Shown here one piece after another: positions 41,193 to 49,291 of a stretch of DNA of 64,000 nt. The stretch is taken from assembly GCF_014654895.1 (NCBI RefSeq), contig NZ_BNBE01000003.1:834501-898500 (forward strand), read 5' to 3'. Numbering within the stretch: the stretch's first letter is position 1; the number at the start of each line of letters is the position of its first letter. The position numbers and the translations under genes were made by a program. The DNA comes from Streptomyces filamentosus (lineage in GTDB: Bacteria; Actinomycetota; Actinomycetes; Streptomycetales; Streptomycetaceae). Below the pieces are notes generated by a model. The model was not told the origin of the DNA, did not search any database, and was given only the letters and a program-made list of their open reading frames with translations.

Positions 41193-41211
41193 TTAGGTAT
41201 GCCTAAGTTAA
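41193..41211. promoter_or_regulatory. Iron box (DmdR/IdeR-type operator)
   Basis: TTAGGTATGCCTAAGTTAA agrees with the consensus TTAGGTTAGGCTAACCTAA at 14 of 19 positions and contains the perfect palindrome CTTAGG-TATG-CCTAAG-like core. It lies upstream of the siderophore reductase gene, where such a box is expected. Confidence 0.85.
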
Positions 41212-41280
41212 CATCCCGCGGGCCGTCGCGCTCCGCCGGACGCCGTCACGTCCGCGCGCCGCCCGTCGCCGGCCGTGCCG

Positions 41281-42216
41281 TCACGCCCCGGCGCGCGGGC
41301 CCGCCAGGGTGGGCAGCAGTCTGCCGAGCGCCCCGCCGAGGTTCCAGCGGGCCGCCAGGGCCTCCAGGGCCGCCGGGTCGCGGGGGGCGGTCGGGAGGGC
41401 CGGGTCGAAGTCCGGCAGCGGGACGTCCCGCGCGACCCGGACCACCGTCGGCGCCACGTCCAGGTAGGAGGCCGCCTCGACGATCCCGCGCCGCTTGGCG
41501 GGGGTGAGCTTCGACGCGGGGTCCGCCGCGGCCGCCCGGACGCCCGCCAGGTCGCCGTACTCGGTGATCAGCTGGGCGGCCGTCTTCTCGCCGATGCCCT
41601 TCACGCCGGGCAGGCCGTCGCTGGCGTCGCCGCGCAGGGCTGCGAAGTCGGCGTACCGGTCGGGGCGGACCCCGTACTTCGCGCGGATCAGCTCGTCGTC
41701 CACCAGGTCGCAGTCGCCGACGCCCTTGCGGGGGTACAGCACCCGGACCGCCCGCTCGTCGTCGACGAGCTGGAAGAGGTCCCGGTCGCCGGTGACGATG
41801 TCCACCGGTCCCTCCGCCCGCTCCGTCAGGGTGCCGATGACGTCGTCCGCCTCGAAGCCCGCCGCCCCGATCCGGGCGATGCCGAGCGCCGCGAGGACCT
41901 CCTCGATCACCGGCACCTGCGGGGAGAGGGTGTCGGGGACCTCCTCCACGTCCGGGCCGGCCGCGGTCTCGGTGACCACCCGGTGGGCCTTGTACGAGGG
42001 GATCAGGTCGACCCGCCACTGCGGACGCCAGTCGTCGTCCCAGCAGGCCACCAGGTCGTCCGGCCGGTGGTCCTGCACCAGTCGGCCGATGAAGTCGAGC
42101 AGTCCCCGCACGGCGTTCACCGGGGTCCCGTCCGGGGCCCGGACCGATTCCGGCACGCCGAAGTACGCGCGGAAGTAGAGGCTGGCGGTGTCCAGGAGCA
42201 TCAGGCGTCGCGTCAC
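41281..42216 (-). CDS. 5'-3' exonuclease (PolA N-domain-like / FEN family)
   Basis: A 311-residue stand-alone flap/5'-3' exonuclease like the N-terminal domain of DNA polymerase I. The acidic metal-binding residues occur in MLLDTASLYFRAYFG, GFEADDVIGTL and VDIVTGDRDLFQLV. The helix-hairpin-helix (GLPGVKGIGEKTAAQLITEYG) and helical arch region follow. The start at GTG 42216 is supported by a -10-like CATGAT 6 nt upstream, giving a leaderless mRNA; ATG at 42201 is an alternative. It has a RecA-NDp-like promoter motif, consistent with a role in repair. Confidence 0.92.
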   Translation of the reverse strand: MTRRLMLLDTASLYFRAYFGVPESVRAPDGTPVNAVRGLLDFIGRLVQDHRPDDLVACWDDDWRPQWRVDLIPSYKAHRVVTETAAGPDVEEVPDTLSPQVPVIEEVLAALGIARIGAAGFEADDVIGTLTERAEGPVDIVTGDRDLFQLVDDERAVRVLYPRKGVGDCDLVDDELIRAKYGVRPDRYADFAALRGDASDGLPGVKGIGEKTAAQLITEYGDLAGVRAAAADPASKLTPAKRRGIVEAASYLDVAPTVVRVARDVPLPDFDPALPTAPRDPAALEALAARWNLGGALGRLLPTLAGPRAGA

Positions 42217-42222
42217 CCCCCG

Positions 42223-42245
42223 ATCATGCCGCACCCCACCGACAG
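42223..42245 (-). promoter_or_regulatory. RecA-NDp-like promoter motif of the 5'-3' exonuclease
   Basis: On the minus strand: CTGTCGGTG-N8-CATGAT. The TGTCRGTG half is perfect and the 8-nt spacing is exact; the -10 has C instead of the first T. The start codon follows 6 nt later. Confidence 0.6.
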
Positions 42246-42480
42246 CGGACCGGACTCACTGCCATCGCCCCCGGCCCCCGCCGCCGGGCCGAAGCCACCC
42301 CCGCCACCGTCCCCCGGCACCCCCGCCGCCCTCCGCCGCCCCCGGCACCCCCGTCGCCGGACCGAACCCCGCCCCCCCCACCAGGCCGAACCCCGCCCAT
42401 TCCCCCTCCGTGACCCCCGTCACCTTCGCGTTTGCCCTCCGGGGGCCGGGGCAGGGGCGTGCCCGGAGCGGACCCGGTAA

Positions 42481-42502
42481 GGGGCCCTGAGCAATGGGCC
42501 CC
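42481..42502 (+). terminator. Hairpin upstream of the betaine transporter operon
   Basis: GGGGCCC-TGAGCAAT-GGGCCCC, a 7-bp perfect stem about 95 nt before the first gene. It could be an attenuator or a leader structure; no T-run follows. Confidence 0.35.
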
Positions 42503-42595
42503 GTACGCGACGGGTGTCGCGGGCCGATCCCGCGCCGCTCCACGGTCCGGCCGCGGGGGTGTCGGGCCGTGCTCCCTGCTACCCGTGAGGTGAAT

Positions 42596-43645
42596 GTGTC
42601 CAGGCTCCAGGCCGACCACCTGTTCAAGGTGTTCGGCAGACGGCCCGCCGACGAATCCGACGCCGTCCGTGCCCTCGCGGCCGGCGCCGACCGCGAGGAA
42701 CTGCGCGAGGACGGCGTCACCGCCGCCGTCGTCGACGCCTCGTTCGTGGTCGAGCCGGGCCAGATCTTCGTGGTCATGGGCCTCTCCGGATCCGGGAAGT
42801 CGACCCTCCTGCGCATGCTCAACGGCCTGCTCGAACCGACCGCGGGCCGCGTCCTCTTCGACGGCGACGACCTCACCGCGCTCTCCCCCCGCGCGCTGCG
42901 CGAGGTGCGTTCCCGCCGCGTCAGCATGGTCTTCCAGCACTTCGCGCTCTTCCCGCACCGCACCGTCCTGGAGAACGCCGGCTACGGCCTGGAGGTCCAG
43001 GGCGTCCCGCGCGCCGAGCGCGAGAAGCGCGCCGCCGAGGCCCTCGAACTGTGCGGCCTCGCCGGCTGGGAGAAGTCCTGGCCGGACGAGCTCTCCGGCG
43101 GCATGCAGCAGCGCGTGGGCCTGGCCCGGGCGCTCGCCACCGATGCCGACCTGCTCCTCATGGACGAGTCCTTCAGCGCCCTCGACCCGCTGATCCGCCG
43201 CGACATGCAGGACCAGCTCCTGGTGCTCCAGAAGCAGCTGAAGAAGACGATCGTCTTCATCACCCACGACCTCAACGAGGCCATGCGCATCGGCGACCGC
43301 GTCGCCGTCATGCGCGGCGGCCGGATCGTGCAGCTCGGCACCGCCGAGGACATCCTCGTCCGGCCCGCCGACGACTACGTGGCCTCCTTCATCCAGGACG
43401 TCGACCGCTCCCGGGTGCTCACCGCCTCCGCCGTGATGACCGCCGCCGAGGGGCCCGTCGACCCGGACGCCCCGGTCGTCGGCCCCGACACGCTCCTCGC
43501 CGACCTGTGCGCGCTCGCCGCCGCGGGCCCGCACCCGGTGACCGTCCGGGACCCCGGCGGCTCCGCCCTCGGAGTCGTACACAAGGAAAAGCTTCTCGCC
43601 GTGATGGGCGGGCTGACGCCCGAGGAGGTGACCCTGCGTGCCTAG
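42596..43645 (+). CDS. proV: Glycine betaine/proline ABC transporter ATPase (ProV/OpuAA-type)
   Basis: A 349-residue ATP-binding subunit of an osmoprotectant importer. Walker A GLSGSGKST is at 62-70, the Q-loop in VFQHFALFPHRTV, the signature ELSGGMQQRVGLARAL, Walker B LLLMDESFSALD and the switch His in FITHDLNEA. The MDESFSALDPLIRRDMQDQL segment is characteristic of the ProV/OpuAA group. A C-terminal extension (about 270-349) replaces the usual two CBS domains with one recognisable repeat that may sense ionic strength. The start GTG 42596 has GAGG close by. It overlaps the next gene by 8 nt. Confidence 0.94.
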   Translation: MSRLQADHLFKVFGRRPADESDAVRALAAGADREELREDGVTAAVVDASFVVEPGQIFVVMGLSGSGKSTLLRMLNGLLEPTAGRVLFDGDDLTALSPRALREVRSRRVSMVFQHFALFPHRTVLENAGYGLEVQGVPRAEREKRAAEALELCGLAGWEKSWPDELSGGMQQRVGLARALATDADLLLMDESFSALDPLIRRDMQDQLLVLQKQLKKTIVFITHDLNEAMRIGDRVAVMRGGRIVQLGTAEDILVRPADDYVASFIQDVDRSRVLTASAVMTAAEGPVDPDAPVVGPDTLLADLCALAAAGPHPVTVRDPGGSALGVVHKEKLLAVMGGLTPEEVTLRA

Positions 43646-45446
43646 GCTTCCGCTCGGCTCCTGGGTCGACAGTTCCGTCGACTGGCTCCAGGCGCAGTTC
43701 TCCTGGCTGTTCGACGCCGTCAGCTCCGGCATCACCGGTCTGTACGACGGCATCGACGCCGTCCTGTCCGCGCCGCAGCCGCTGCTGCTCGCGGGCATCC
43801 TCGCCGTCGCCGCCTGGTGGCTGCGCGGCCTCGCCGCCGGGCTGCTGGCCTTCGCGGGCCTGGTGCTCGTCGACTCCGTCCAGCTGTGGGACGAGGCGAT
43901 GGCGACGCTCTCGCTCGTCCTCGTCGCCACCCTGGTCACGCTGGTGATCGCCGTGCCGCTCGGCATCTGGGCGGCCCGGTCGAAGACGGTCAGCGCCGTG
44001 CTGCGGCCGGTCCTCGACTTCATGCAGACCATGCCGGCGATGGTCTACCTCATCCCCGGCATCATCTTCTTCGGCGTCGGCGTCGTCCCCGGCATCATCG
44101 CCACCATCGTCTTCGCGCTGCCGCCCGGCGTCCGCATGACCGAGCTGGGCATCCGCCAGGTCGACGCCGAACTCGTCGAGGCGGCCGAGGCGTTCGGCAC
44201 CACCCCGCGCGACACCCTGCTGCGCGTGCAGCTGCCGCTCGCCGTCCCGACGATCATGGCGGGCGTCAACCAGGTCATCATGCTGGGCCTGTCCATGGTC
44301 GTCATCGCCGGCATGGTCGGCGGCGGCGGACTCGGCGGCGCGGTCTACCGGGCCATCGGCAACGTCGACATCGGCCTCGGCTTCGAGGCGGGCGTCTCCA
44401 TCGTCGTCCTCGCCATGTACCTCGACCGGATGACGGGCGCCCTGGGCCGCCAGGTCTCCCCGCTGGGCCGCCGCGCCCTCGCCAAGGCCCGCGCCGCCAC
44501 CGCCCGCCGCCGCACCGCGCAGCTGTGGGCGCACCGCCCGCAGCCCGTCACCGCCCTCGTCGGCATCGTCGTCCTCGCGCTCGTCGCGGGCGGCGCCGGC
44601 TTCCTCGGCGGCTCCGGCACCACCTCGACGACCGCGGCGGGACCCGGCGGCGGGCACGGCAAGAAGGTCAGCATCGGCTACATCCCGTGGGACGAGGGCA
44701 TCGCCTCCACCTACCTGTGGAAGGAGCTCCTGGAGCGCCGCGGCTACGAGGTGGAGACCAAGCAGCTGGAGGCCGGTGCGCTGTACACCGGCCTGGCCGG
44801 CGGGCAGATCGACTTCCAGACCGACGCCTGGCTGCCCGTCACCCACGCCCAGTACCTGGAGAAGTACGGGAACAAGCTGGAGGACCTCGGTTCCTGGTAC
44901 GGCCCGACCTCCCTGGAGCTGTCCGTCCCCTCGTACGTGAAGGACGTGAAGTCCCTCGCCGACCTCAAGGGCAAGGGCGACCGCTTCAAGGGCCGCATCG
45001 TCGGCATCGAGCCCAGCGCCGGGATGATGGGCATCCTCAAGGACAAGGTGCTCAAGGAGTACGGCCTGGAGGGCGAGTACGAGGTCGTGGACGGGTCCAC
45101 GCCCGGCATGCTCGCCGAGCTGAAGCGCGCGTACGAGCGGAAGGAGCCGGTCGTCGTCACCCTCTGGTCGCCGCACTGGGCCTACTCCGCCCACGAGCTG
45201 ACGAAGCTCGCCGACCCGAAGGGCGTGTGGGGCGAGGGCGACGGCGTCCACACCCTCGCCCGCAAGGGCTTCGGTGCGGACAACCCCGAGGTCAGCGCCT
45301 GGCTGAAGGACTTCGAGCTCACCGAGAAGCAGCTCACCGGCCTGGAGGCGGAGATCCAGGAGACCGGCAAGGGCAAGGAGCAGCAGGCCGTCCGCACCTG
45401 GCTGGACGCCCAGCCGGGCCTCGCGGAGCGGCTCGCTCCGCAGTGA
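43638..45446 (+). CDS. Betaine ABC transporter: permease fused to substrate-binding domain (ProW-ProX/OpuAB-AC)
   Basis: A 602-residue fusion. Residues about 50-275 form the permease with the EAA loop (EAAEAFGTTPRDTLLRVQLPL). A further membrane helix (about 300-320) carries the C-terminal part across the membrane. Residues about 340-600 are a betaine-binding domain (VSIGYIPWDEGIASTYLWKELL ... PVVVTLWSPHWAY), whose Trp residues can form the aromatic cage for quaternary amines. Each transporter thus carries tethered receptors and no free lipoprotein is needed. GTG 43638 overlaps the ATPase stop, so the two are translationally coupled. A strong terminator follows. Confidence 0.93.
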   Translation: MPRLPLGSWVDSSVDWLQAQFSWLFDAVSSGITGLYDGIDAVLSAPQPLLLAGILAVAAWWLRGLAAGLLAFAGLVLVDSVQLWDEAMATLSLVLVATLVTLVIAVPLGIWAARSKTVSAVLRPVLDFMQTMPAMVYLIPGIIFFGVGVVPGIIATIVFALPPGVRMTELGIRQVDAELVEAAEAFGTTPRDTLLRVQLPLAVPTIMAGVNQVIMLGLSMVVIAGMVGGGGLGGAVYRAIGNVDIGLGFEAGVSIVVLAMYLDRMTGALGRQVSPLGRRALAKARAATARRRTAQLWAHRPQPVTALVGIVVLALVAGGAGFLGGSGTTSTTAAGPGGGHGKKVSIGYIPWDEGIASTYLWKELLERRGYEVETKQLEAGALYTGLAGGQIDFQTDAWLPVTHAQYLEKYGNKLEDLGSWYGPTSLELSVPSYVKDVKSLADLKGKGDRFKGRIVGIEPSAGMMGILKDKVLKEYGLEGEYEVVDGSTPGMLAELKRAYERKEPVVVTLWSPHWAYSAHELTKLADPKGVWGEGDGVHTLARKGFGADNPEVSAWLKDFELTEKQLTGLEAEIQETGKGKEQQAVRTWLDAQPGLAERLAPQ

Positions 45447-45472
45447 TCCCGGCCCCCACGGGCGCGTGAGGG

Positions 45473-45513
45473 GACGAAAGGGGGGCGGCTGTCGGCCGCC
45501 CCCCTTTCTCGTC
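45473..45513 (+). terminator. Terminator after the betaine transporter operon
   Basis: A stem of 17 paired bases (GACGAAAGGGGGGCGGC with its complement, 2-nt bulge) and a 5-nt loop, followed by TCTTCTC. Confidence 0.85.
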
Positions 45514-45650
45514 TCTTCTCGTCGCCGGCCCCTTCCTTTCCGTAGGCGTCCGGCTCCGCTCCGTACCCGCCCGGTCCCTTTCCGGTCGCCGTCCCGGCCC
45601 CTTTCCCGCCGCCTTTCCGCCACGACGCGAAACCCCGGCCCAAAGCTGCG

Positions 45651-45666
45651 TAAGGTTCAGGTAACC
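45651..45666 (+). promoter_or_regulatory. -10 element and GGTT-N5-AACC repeat before the XRE-cupin gene
   Basis: TAAGGT (45651-45656) overlaps GGTTCAGGTAACC (45654-45666), a short inverted repeat, about 50 nt before the XRE-cupin ATG. Autoregulation is possible. Confidence 0.4.
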
Positions 45667-45709
45667 GGCCGGTACGCGACGAGGCAGCCAGCAGAGGGAG
45701 GGAGCCGCC

Positions 45710-46261
45710 ATGGACGAGAAGGAAGCACCCCGCGTGGGCGCGGCCGTCAAGAGGCGCCGCCGGGCCCTCCAGCTCACCCTGGCCGTCGTCGCCTCCCGCA
45801 GCGGCCTCTCCGTGCCGTTCCTCAGCCAGATCGAGAACGAGCGGGCCCGCCCCAGCCGCCGCTCCCTCGAACTGGTCGCGGAGGCCCTCCAGACCACCGC
45901 CGCCGAACTCCTCGCCGTCGCCGAGGCGGCCCGCACCGTCGACGTGGTCCGCGCGGGCGAGGGAACCGAGGAGCTGCCGGCGGGCGTCCGGCGCCTGGTC
46001 CGCGGCCGGCAGCAGCTGCACGCCCTGGAGTTCACCGGCGAGCAGGACGCGGGCCGCGAGTTCCAGCACCGCAACGCCGAGCTGCTGTACGTGGCCGACG
46101 GCGCCGCCGAGGTCGAGGCCGAGGGCCGCGCCCACCGGCTCGGCCGCGGCGACTCCCTCTACCTCTCCGGCGGCGTCCCGCACCGCTGGCGCGCCACCGA
46201 ACCCGGCACCCGGCTCGTCGTCGTGGCCGTCGCCGACCACGTCGAGGTCGAGGAGGAGTGA
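45710..46261 (+). CDS. XRE-family regulator with C-terminal cupin domain
   Basis: A 183-residue regulator. The N-terminal helix-turn-helix (residues about 10-65, LTLAVVASRSGLSVPFLSQIENERARPS) belongs to the XRE group, and the C-terminal cupin (about 100-178, NAELLYVADGAAEVEAEGRAHRLGRGDSLYLSGGVPHRW) forms a small ligand-binding barrel. Such proteins control small-molecule catabolism or uptake. ATG 45710 has GGGAGGGAG upstream. The stop overlaps the start of the next gene (GTGA), so the binding-protein-like gene is translationally coupled and is its most likely partner. Confidence 0.92.
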   Translation: MDEKEAPRVGAAVKRRRRALQLTLAVVASRSGLSVPFLSQIENERARPSRRSLELVAEALQTTAAELLAVAEAARTVDVVRAGEGTEELPAGVRRLVRGRQQLHALEFTGEQDAGREFQHRNAELLYVADGAAEVEAEGRAHRLGRGDSLYLSGGVPHRWRATEPGTRLVVVAVADHVEVEEE

Positions 46262-47004
46262 CCCGCGTCAGGGGCGCGGTCCCCCGGGTCGTCTCGCTCG
46301 TCCCGTCGCTCACCGAGGCGGTCGCCGTCACCGCCCCGGGGCTGCTCGTCGGTGCCACCGACTGGTGCTCCCACCCCGCCGGGCTCGACGTCGCCCGGAT
46401 CGGCGGCACCAAGAACCCCGACGTGCCCGCCGTCCTCGCCCTCCGCCCCGACCTCGTCCTCGCCAACGAGGAGGAGAACCGCGCTCCCGACCTCGACGCC
46501 CTGCGGGCCGGCGGCGCCGAGGTGCTCGTCACCGAGGTCCGCACCCTCGACCAGGGCCTGGCCGCCCTCGGCGACGTCCTCGCCGCCTGCGGCGCGCCCC
46601 GCCGGCCGTCCTGGCTGGCGGAGGCGGAGGAGGCGTGGGCCGCCGCGGAGCCGGTGGCGGAGGAGGAGGTGACCGCCGTCGTGCCGATCTGGCGGCGGCC
46701 CTGGATGGTCCTCGGCCGGGACACCTTCGCCGGCGACCTCCTCGCCCGCCTCGGCGTCCGCAACCTGTACGCGGACCACCCCGAGCGCTATCCGAAGGTG
46801 CCGGCCGGCGAGCTGGCGGCGGCCCGCCCCCGGCTGGTGGTCCTCCCGGACGAGCCGTACCGCTTCACCGCCGACGACGGCCCCGAGGCGTTCCCCGGGG
46901 CCGCGGCCGCGCTCGTCGACGGACGGATGCTCACCTGGTACGGGCCGTCGCTCGCGCGGGCTCCGAGGCTGCTCGCGCGGGACCTTCGAGCAGCGCTCCG
47001 CTGA
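46258..47004 (+). CDS. BtuF/TroA-like helical-backbone metal or cobalamin-binding protein without signal peptide
   Basis: A 248-residue protein with the fold of cobalamin and siderophore receptors: RVVSLVPSLTEAV, GATDWCSHPAG, IGGTKNPDVPAVLALRPDLVLANEEENR, and the C-terminal ARPRLVVLPDEPYRF. Unlike normal receptors it has no signal peptide or lipobox, so it should stay in the cytoplasm. Its ligand is unknown; some cytoplasmic members scavenge or hand over corrinoids. GTG 46258 overlaps the XRE-cupin stop by 4 nt. The last 74 nt overlap the end of the convergent TDT transporter gene. Confidence 0.8.
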   Translation: MTRVRGAVPRVVSLVPSLTEAVAVTAPGLLVGATDWCSHPAGLDVARIGGTKNPDVPAVLALRPDLVLANEEENRAPDLDALRAGGAEVLVTEVRTLDQGLAALGDVLAACGAPRRPSWLAEAEEAWAAAEPVAEEEVTAVVPIWRRPWMVLGRDTFAGDLLARLGVRNLYADHPERYPKVPAGELAAARPRLVVLPDEPYRFTADDGPEAFPGAAAALVDGRMLTWYGPSLARAPRLLARDLRAALR

Positions 47005-48091
47005 GCAGACCGCGCGCGGTGCGGACCCCGGCCACCAGCCAGGCCGCGGCGAGGAGCGCGTAGAGGGCGATCGCCAGCCAGCGGAAGGCGTCCAGGCCGG
47101 TGTGGCGGGCGAGCCCCTCGGCGCCGGTGACGCAGGTGCCCACGGGGAAGGTGAAGGCCCACCAGGTCATCGCGAAGCCCATGCCCGCGCGCCGGGCCCG
47201 CACCACCATCGCCCCGGCGAGCGCCAGCCACAGCAGCGCGAAGCCCATCACCGGGACGCCGTAGAGGACGGCGAAGGCGGCGAAGCCGTGCGCGTAGGTG
47301 TCGGGGACCACCCCGCCCGCGACGTCCGCGAAAGCGTTGGCAGCGGTGGTCGACTGTCCCAGCGGGCCGAGGACCAGGAAGAGCGTGGGGGTCAGTGCGA
47401 GGGGCAGCGGCCCGTCGAGGACCAGCCGGCCGAAGACGAGCGGCAGCATCACCAGGGTGGCGAGCAGGCTGATGCCGAACATCGCGTAGCAGGCGATCAG
47501 CAGTGTCTCCCGGGCCTGTCCCGCGGGCAGGTGGGGGAGGAGCAGCGGGCCGAGCGCGGCGGAGACCATGGGCGCGACGACCGGCAGCAGCCAGACGGGG
47601 GAGGCCTGTTCGATCCGGTGCCGGACCACCATCAGGTACGGCACGGCCACGGCGGCCACCAGCCCCACCGCCGTGCCGGCGGTGAACAGGACCGTGTCGA
47701 GGGCGAGGGCGGCGGGCAGCCCGATCCAGTCCCGGCCGAGCGTCAGCGTGCCGCCGCCGACGGCCAGCAGCGCCATCGACAGACAGCCGTAGAAGGGGGC
47801 CGTCGCCGGGTCGAGGAGGTGGGCGCGGGCCTGGTCGCCGTGGCGGCGCCAGTGCGCGGCCCGGGCCGTGAGCAGGGTGACCAGCATCGCGAGGGAGAGC
47901 GCCCAGACGGCGGTGCAGGCGGTACGGAGACCGGGCACGTCCACCGGGAGCGCGGCGCCCGCCGTGCCGACGACGGAGGTGCCCATGACGGAGGCGTACC
48001 AGTTGGGCCCGAGGTGACGGACCGAGCGGGACGCCCGGGCGCCGGGGGTGGTGGCGCCGAGGAGGGAGCGGGTGGGTGCGAGGCTTGCCAT
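46931..48091 (-). CDS. TDT-family (TehA/SLAC1-like) membrane transporter
   Basis: A 386-residue protein with about ten membrane helices, in the tellurite-resistance/dicarboxylate transporter family, which includes anion channels and sulphite exporters. The N-terminal GPNWYASVMGTSVVGTA and the C-terminal GMGFAMTWWAFTFPVGTC are typical segments of the family. Substrates range from malate to sulphite; none can be assigned. ATG 48091 with GGTGGGG is chosen. Its 3' end overlaps the convergent BtuF-like gene by 74 nt. It is divergent from a LysR regulator, which probably controls it. Confidence 0.88.
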   Translation of the reverse strand: MASLAPTRSLLGATTPGARASRSVRHLGPNWYASVMGTSVVGTAGAALPVDVPGLRTACTAVWALSLAMLVTLLTARAAHWRRHGDQARAHLLDPATAPFYGCLSMALLAVGGGTLTLGRDWIGLPAALALDTVLFTAGTAVGLVAAVAVPYLMVVRHRIEQASPVWLLPVVAPMVSAALGPLLLPHLPAGQARETLLIACYAMFGISLLATLVMLPLVFGRLVLDGPLPLALTPTLFLVLGPLGQSTTAANAFADVAGGVVPDTYAHGFAAFAVLYGVPVMGFALLWLALAGAMVVRARRAGMGFAMTWWAFTFPVGTCVTGAEGLARHTGLDAFRWLAIALYALLAAAWLVAGVRTARGLLSGALLEGPARAASEPARATARTR

Positions 48092-48139
48092 GTCCCCACC
48101 GTCCCGTCCGCCGCCCGCCCCCACCAGGGATCATGCGGC

Positions 48140-48151
48140 TATGACGTCATA
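48140..48151. promoter_or_regulatory. Palindrome TATGACGTCATA in the TDT/LysR divergent region
   Basis: A perfect 12-nt palindrome located just upstream of, and overlapping, a TAAGCT -10-like element whose start point would coincide with the LysR ATG. A second near-palindrome CATAAGC-TG-GCTTTATG follows (48148-48164). Candidate operator. Confidence 0.5.
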
Positions 48152-48161
48152 AGCTGGCTTT

Positions 48162-49268
48162 ATGAGCAGGGAGCGGGACGGTGGTACGGGTACGGGCGGG
48201 GGCTCGGGGACGGGCGCGCGTACGGGTGAGGGCTCGGGCACGGGCGGGGGCACGGCCGCGGCCGCGATCCTGGCCGCCTCGGCGGGTACGGGCACGGGCA
48301 CGGGCACCGCTCTCGGTACGGGCACGGGTGGGGGCGCGGCTTTCGGGCCCGTGGCCGCACACCTCTCGCACCGGGTCCCCGACCTCGGCGCGCTCGAACT
48401 GCTCCTCGCCGTCGCCCGGCTCGGCAGCCTCGGCGCGGCCGCCCGCGAGGTCGGCATCACCCAGCCCGCCGCCAGCAGCCGGATCCGTTCCATGGAGCGG
48501 CAGCTCGGCGTCGCCCTCGTCGACCGCTCGCCGCGCGGCTCCCGGCTCACCGACGCGGGCGCGCTGGTGACGGACTGGGCGCGGCGGATCGTGGAGGCGG
48601 CGGAGTCCTTCGACGCCGGGGTGCAGGCGCTGCGCGGGCGCCGGGACTCGCGGCTGCGGGTCGTCGCGTCCATGACGATCGCCGAGTACCTGCTGCCGGG
48701 CTGGCTCATCGCGCTGCGCGCCGAGCGCCCGGACACCGCGGTGTCGCTCCAGGCGGGCAACTCGGCGGTGGTCGCGCAGCGGCTGCTCGCGGGCGAGGCG
48801 GACCTCGGCTTCGTCGAGGGCCTGGCCGTGCCGGACGGGCTCGACGGCACCGTCGTCGCCCACGACCGGCTCGCCGTCGTCGTCGCGCCCTCCCACCCGT
48901 GGGCCCGCCGCCGGGCCCCCATCACGCCGTCCGAACTGGCCGCGACCCCGCTGGTGCTGCGGGAGCACGGTTCGGGCACCCGGCAGGTCCTCGACGCGGC
49001 GCTCGCCGGGCACGGCGGGCTGGCCCGCCCGCTCCTCGAACTGGCCTCGACCACCGCCGTGAAGGCGGCGGCGGTCAGCGGCGCGGGCCCCGCCGTCCTC
49101 AGCGAGCTGGCGATCGCCGAGGAGCTGTCCTCCCGGCGCCTGGTCGCGGTCCCGGTCGAGGGGGCGCGGCTCAGCCGCGACCTGCGGGCCGTCTGGCCGA
49201 CGGGCCACCGCCCCACGGGCCCGGCCCGCGACCTGCTCTCCCTGACCAGGGCCCGCCCGGCGGGCTGA
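48162..49268 (+). CDS. LysR-family transcriptional regulator with N-terminal low-complexity extension
   Basis: A 368-residue regulator, about 65 residues longer than usual. The LysR helix-turn-helix starts near residue 75 (LELLLAVARLGSLGAAAREVGITQPAAS) and the substrate-binding domain follows (LRVVASMTIAEYLLPGWL). The extension (residues 8-62) is Gly/Thr/Ala-rich, coded by GGTACG/GGCACG-type hexamers. The ATG at 48162 is supported by an apparent leaderless promoter; the alternative GTG at 48351 gives a normal-length protein but lacks a ribosome site. It is divergent from the TDT transporter, its probable target. Confidence 0.85.
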   Translation: MSRERDGGTGTGGGSGTGARTGEGSGTGGGTAAAAILAASAGTGTGTGTALGTGTGGGAAFGPVAAHLSHRVPDLGALELLLAVARLGSLGAAAREVGITQPAASSRIRSMERQLGVALVDRSPRGSRLTDAGALVTDWARRIVEAAESFDAGVQALRGRRDSRLRVVASMTIAEYLLPGWLIALRAERPDTAVSLQAGNSAVVAQRLLAGEADLGFVEGLAVPDGLDGTVVAHDRLAVVVAPSHPWARRRAPITPSELAATPLVLREHGSGTRQVLDAALAGHGGLARPLLELASTTAVKAAAVSGAGPAVLSELAIAEELSSRRLVAVPVEGARLSRDLRAVWPTGHRPTGPARDLLSLTRARPAG

Positions 49269-49291
49269 GGCGGGTCCTGCCGCCGCGGGTC

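Larger units (their letters stand above)
42217..42595. other. 379-nt C-rich gene-free stretch before the betaine transporter
   Basis: No gene is seen. It includes the exonuclease promoter, a very C-rich tract (about 42265-42420) with scattered CCCCCGCC-type repeats, a hairpin GGGGCCC-N8-GGGCCCC (42481-42502) and the leader with GAGG ribosome site of the transporter operon. The hairpin may be an attenuator or the end of an upstream transcript. Confidence 0.55.

Noticed and set aside
47102..48229. A 375-codon plus-strand frame opposite the TDT transporter
   Set aside because: Low-complexity Gly/Arg/Glu-rich translation with no recognisable domain; the minus strand has a coherent ten-helix membrane protein.
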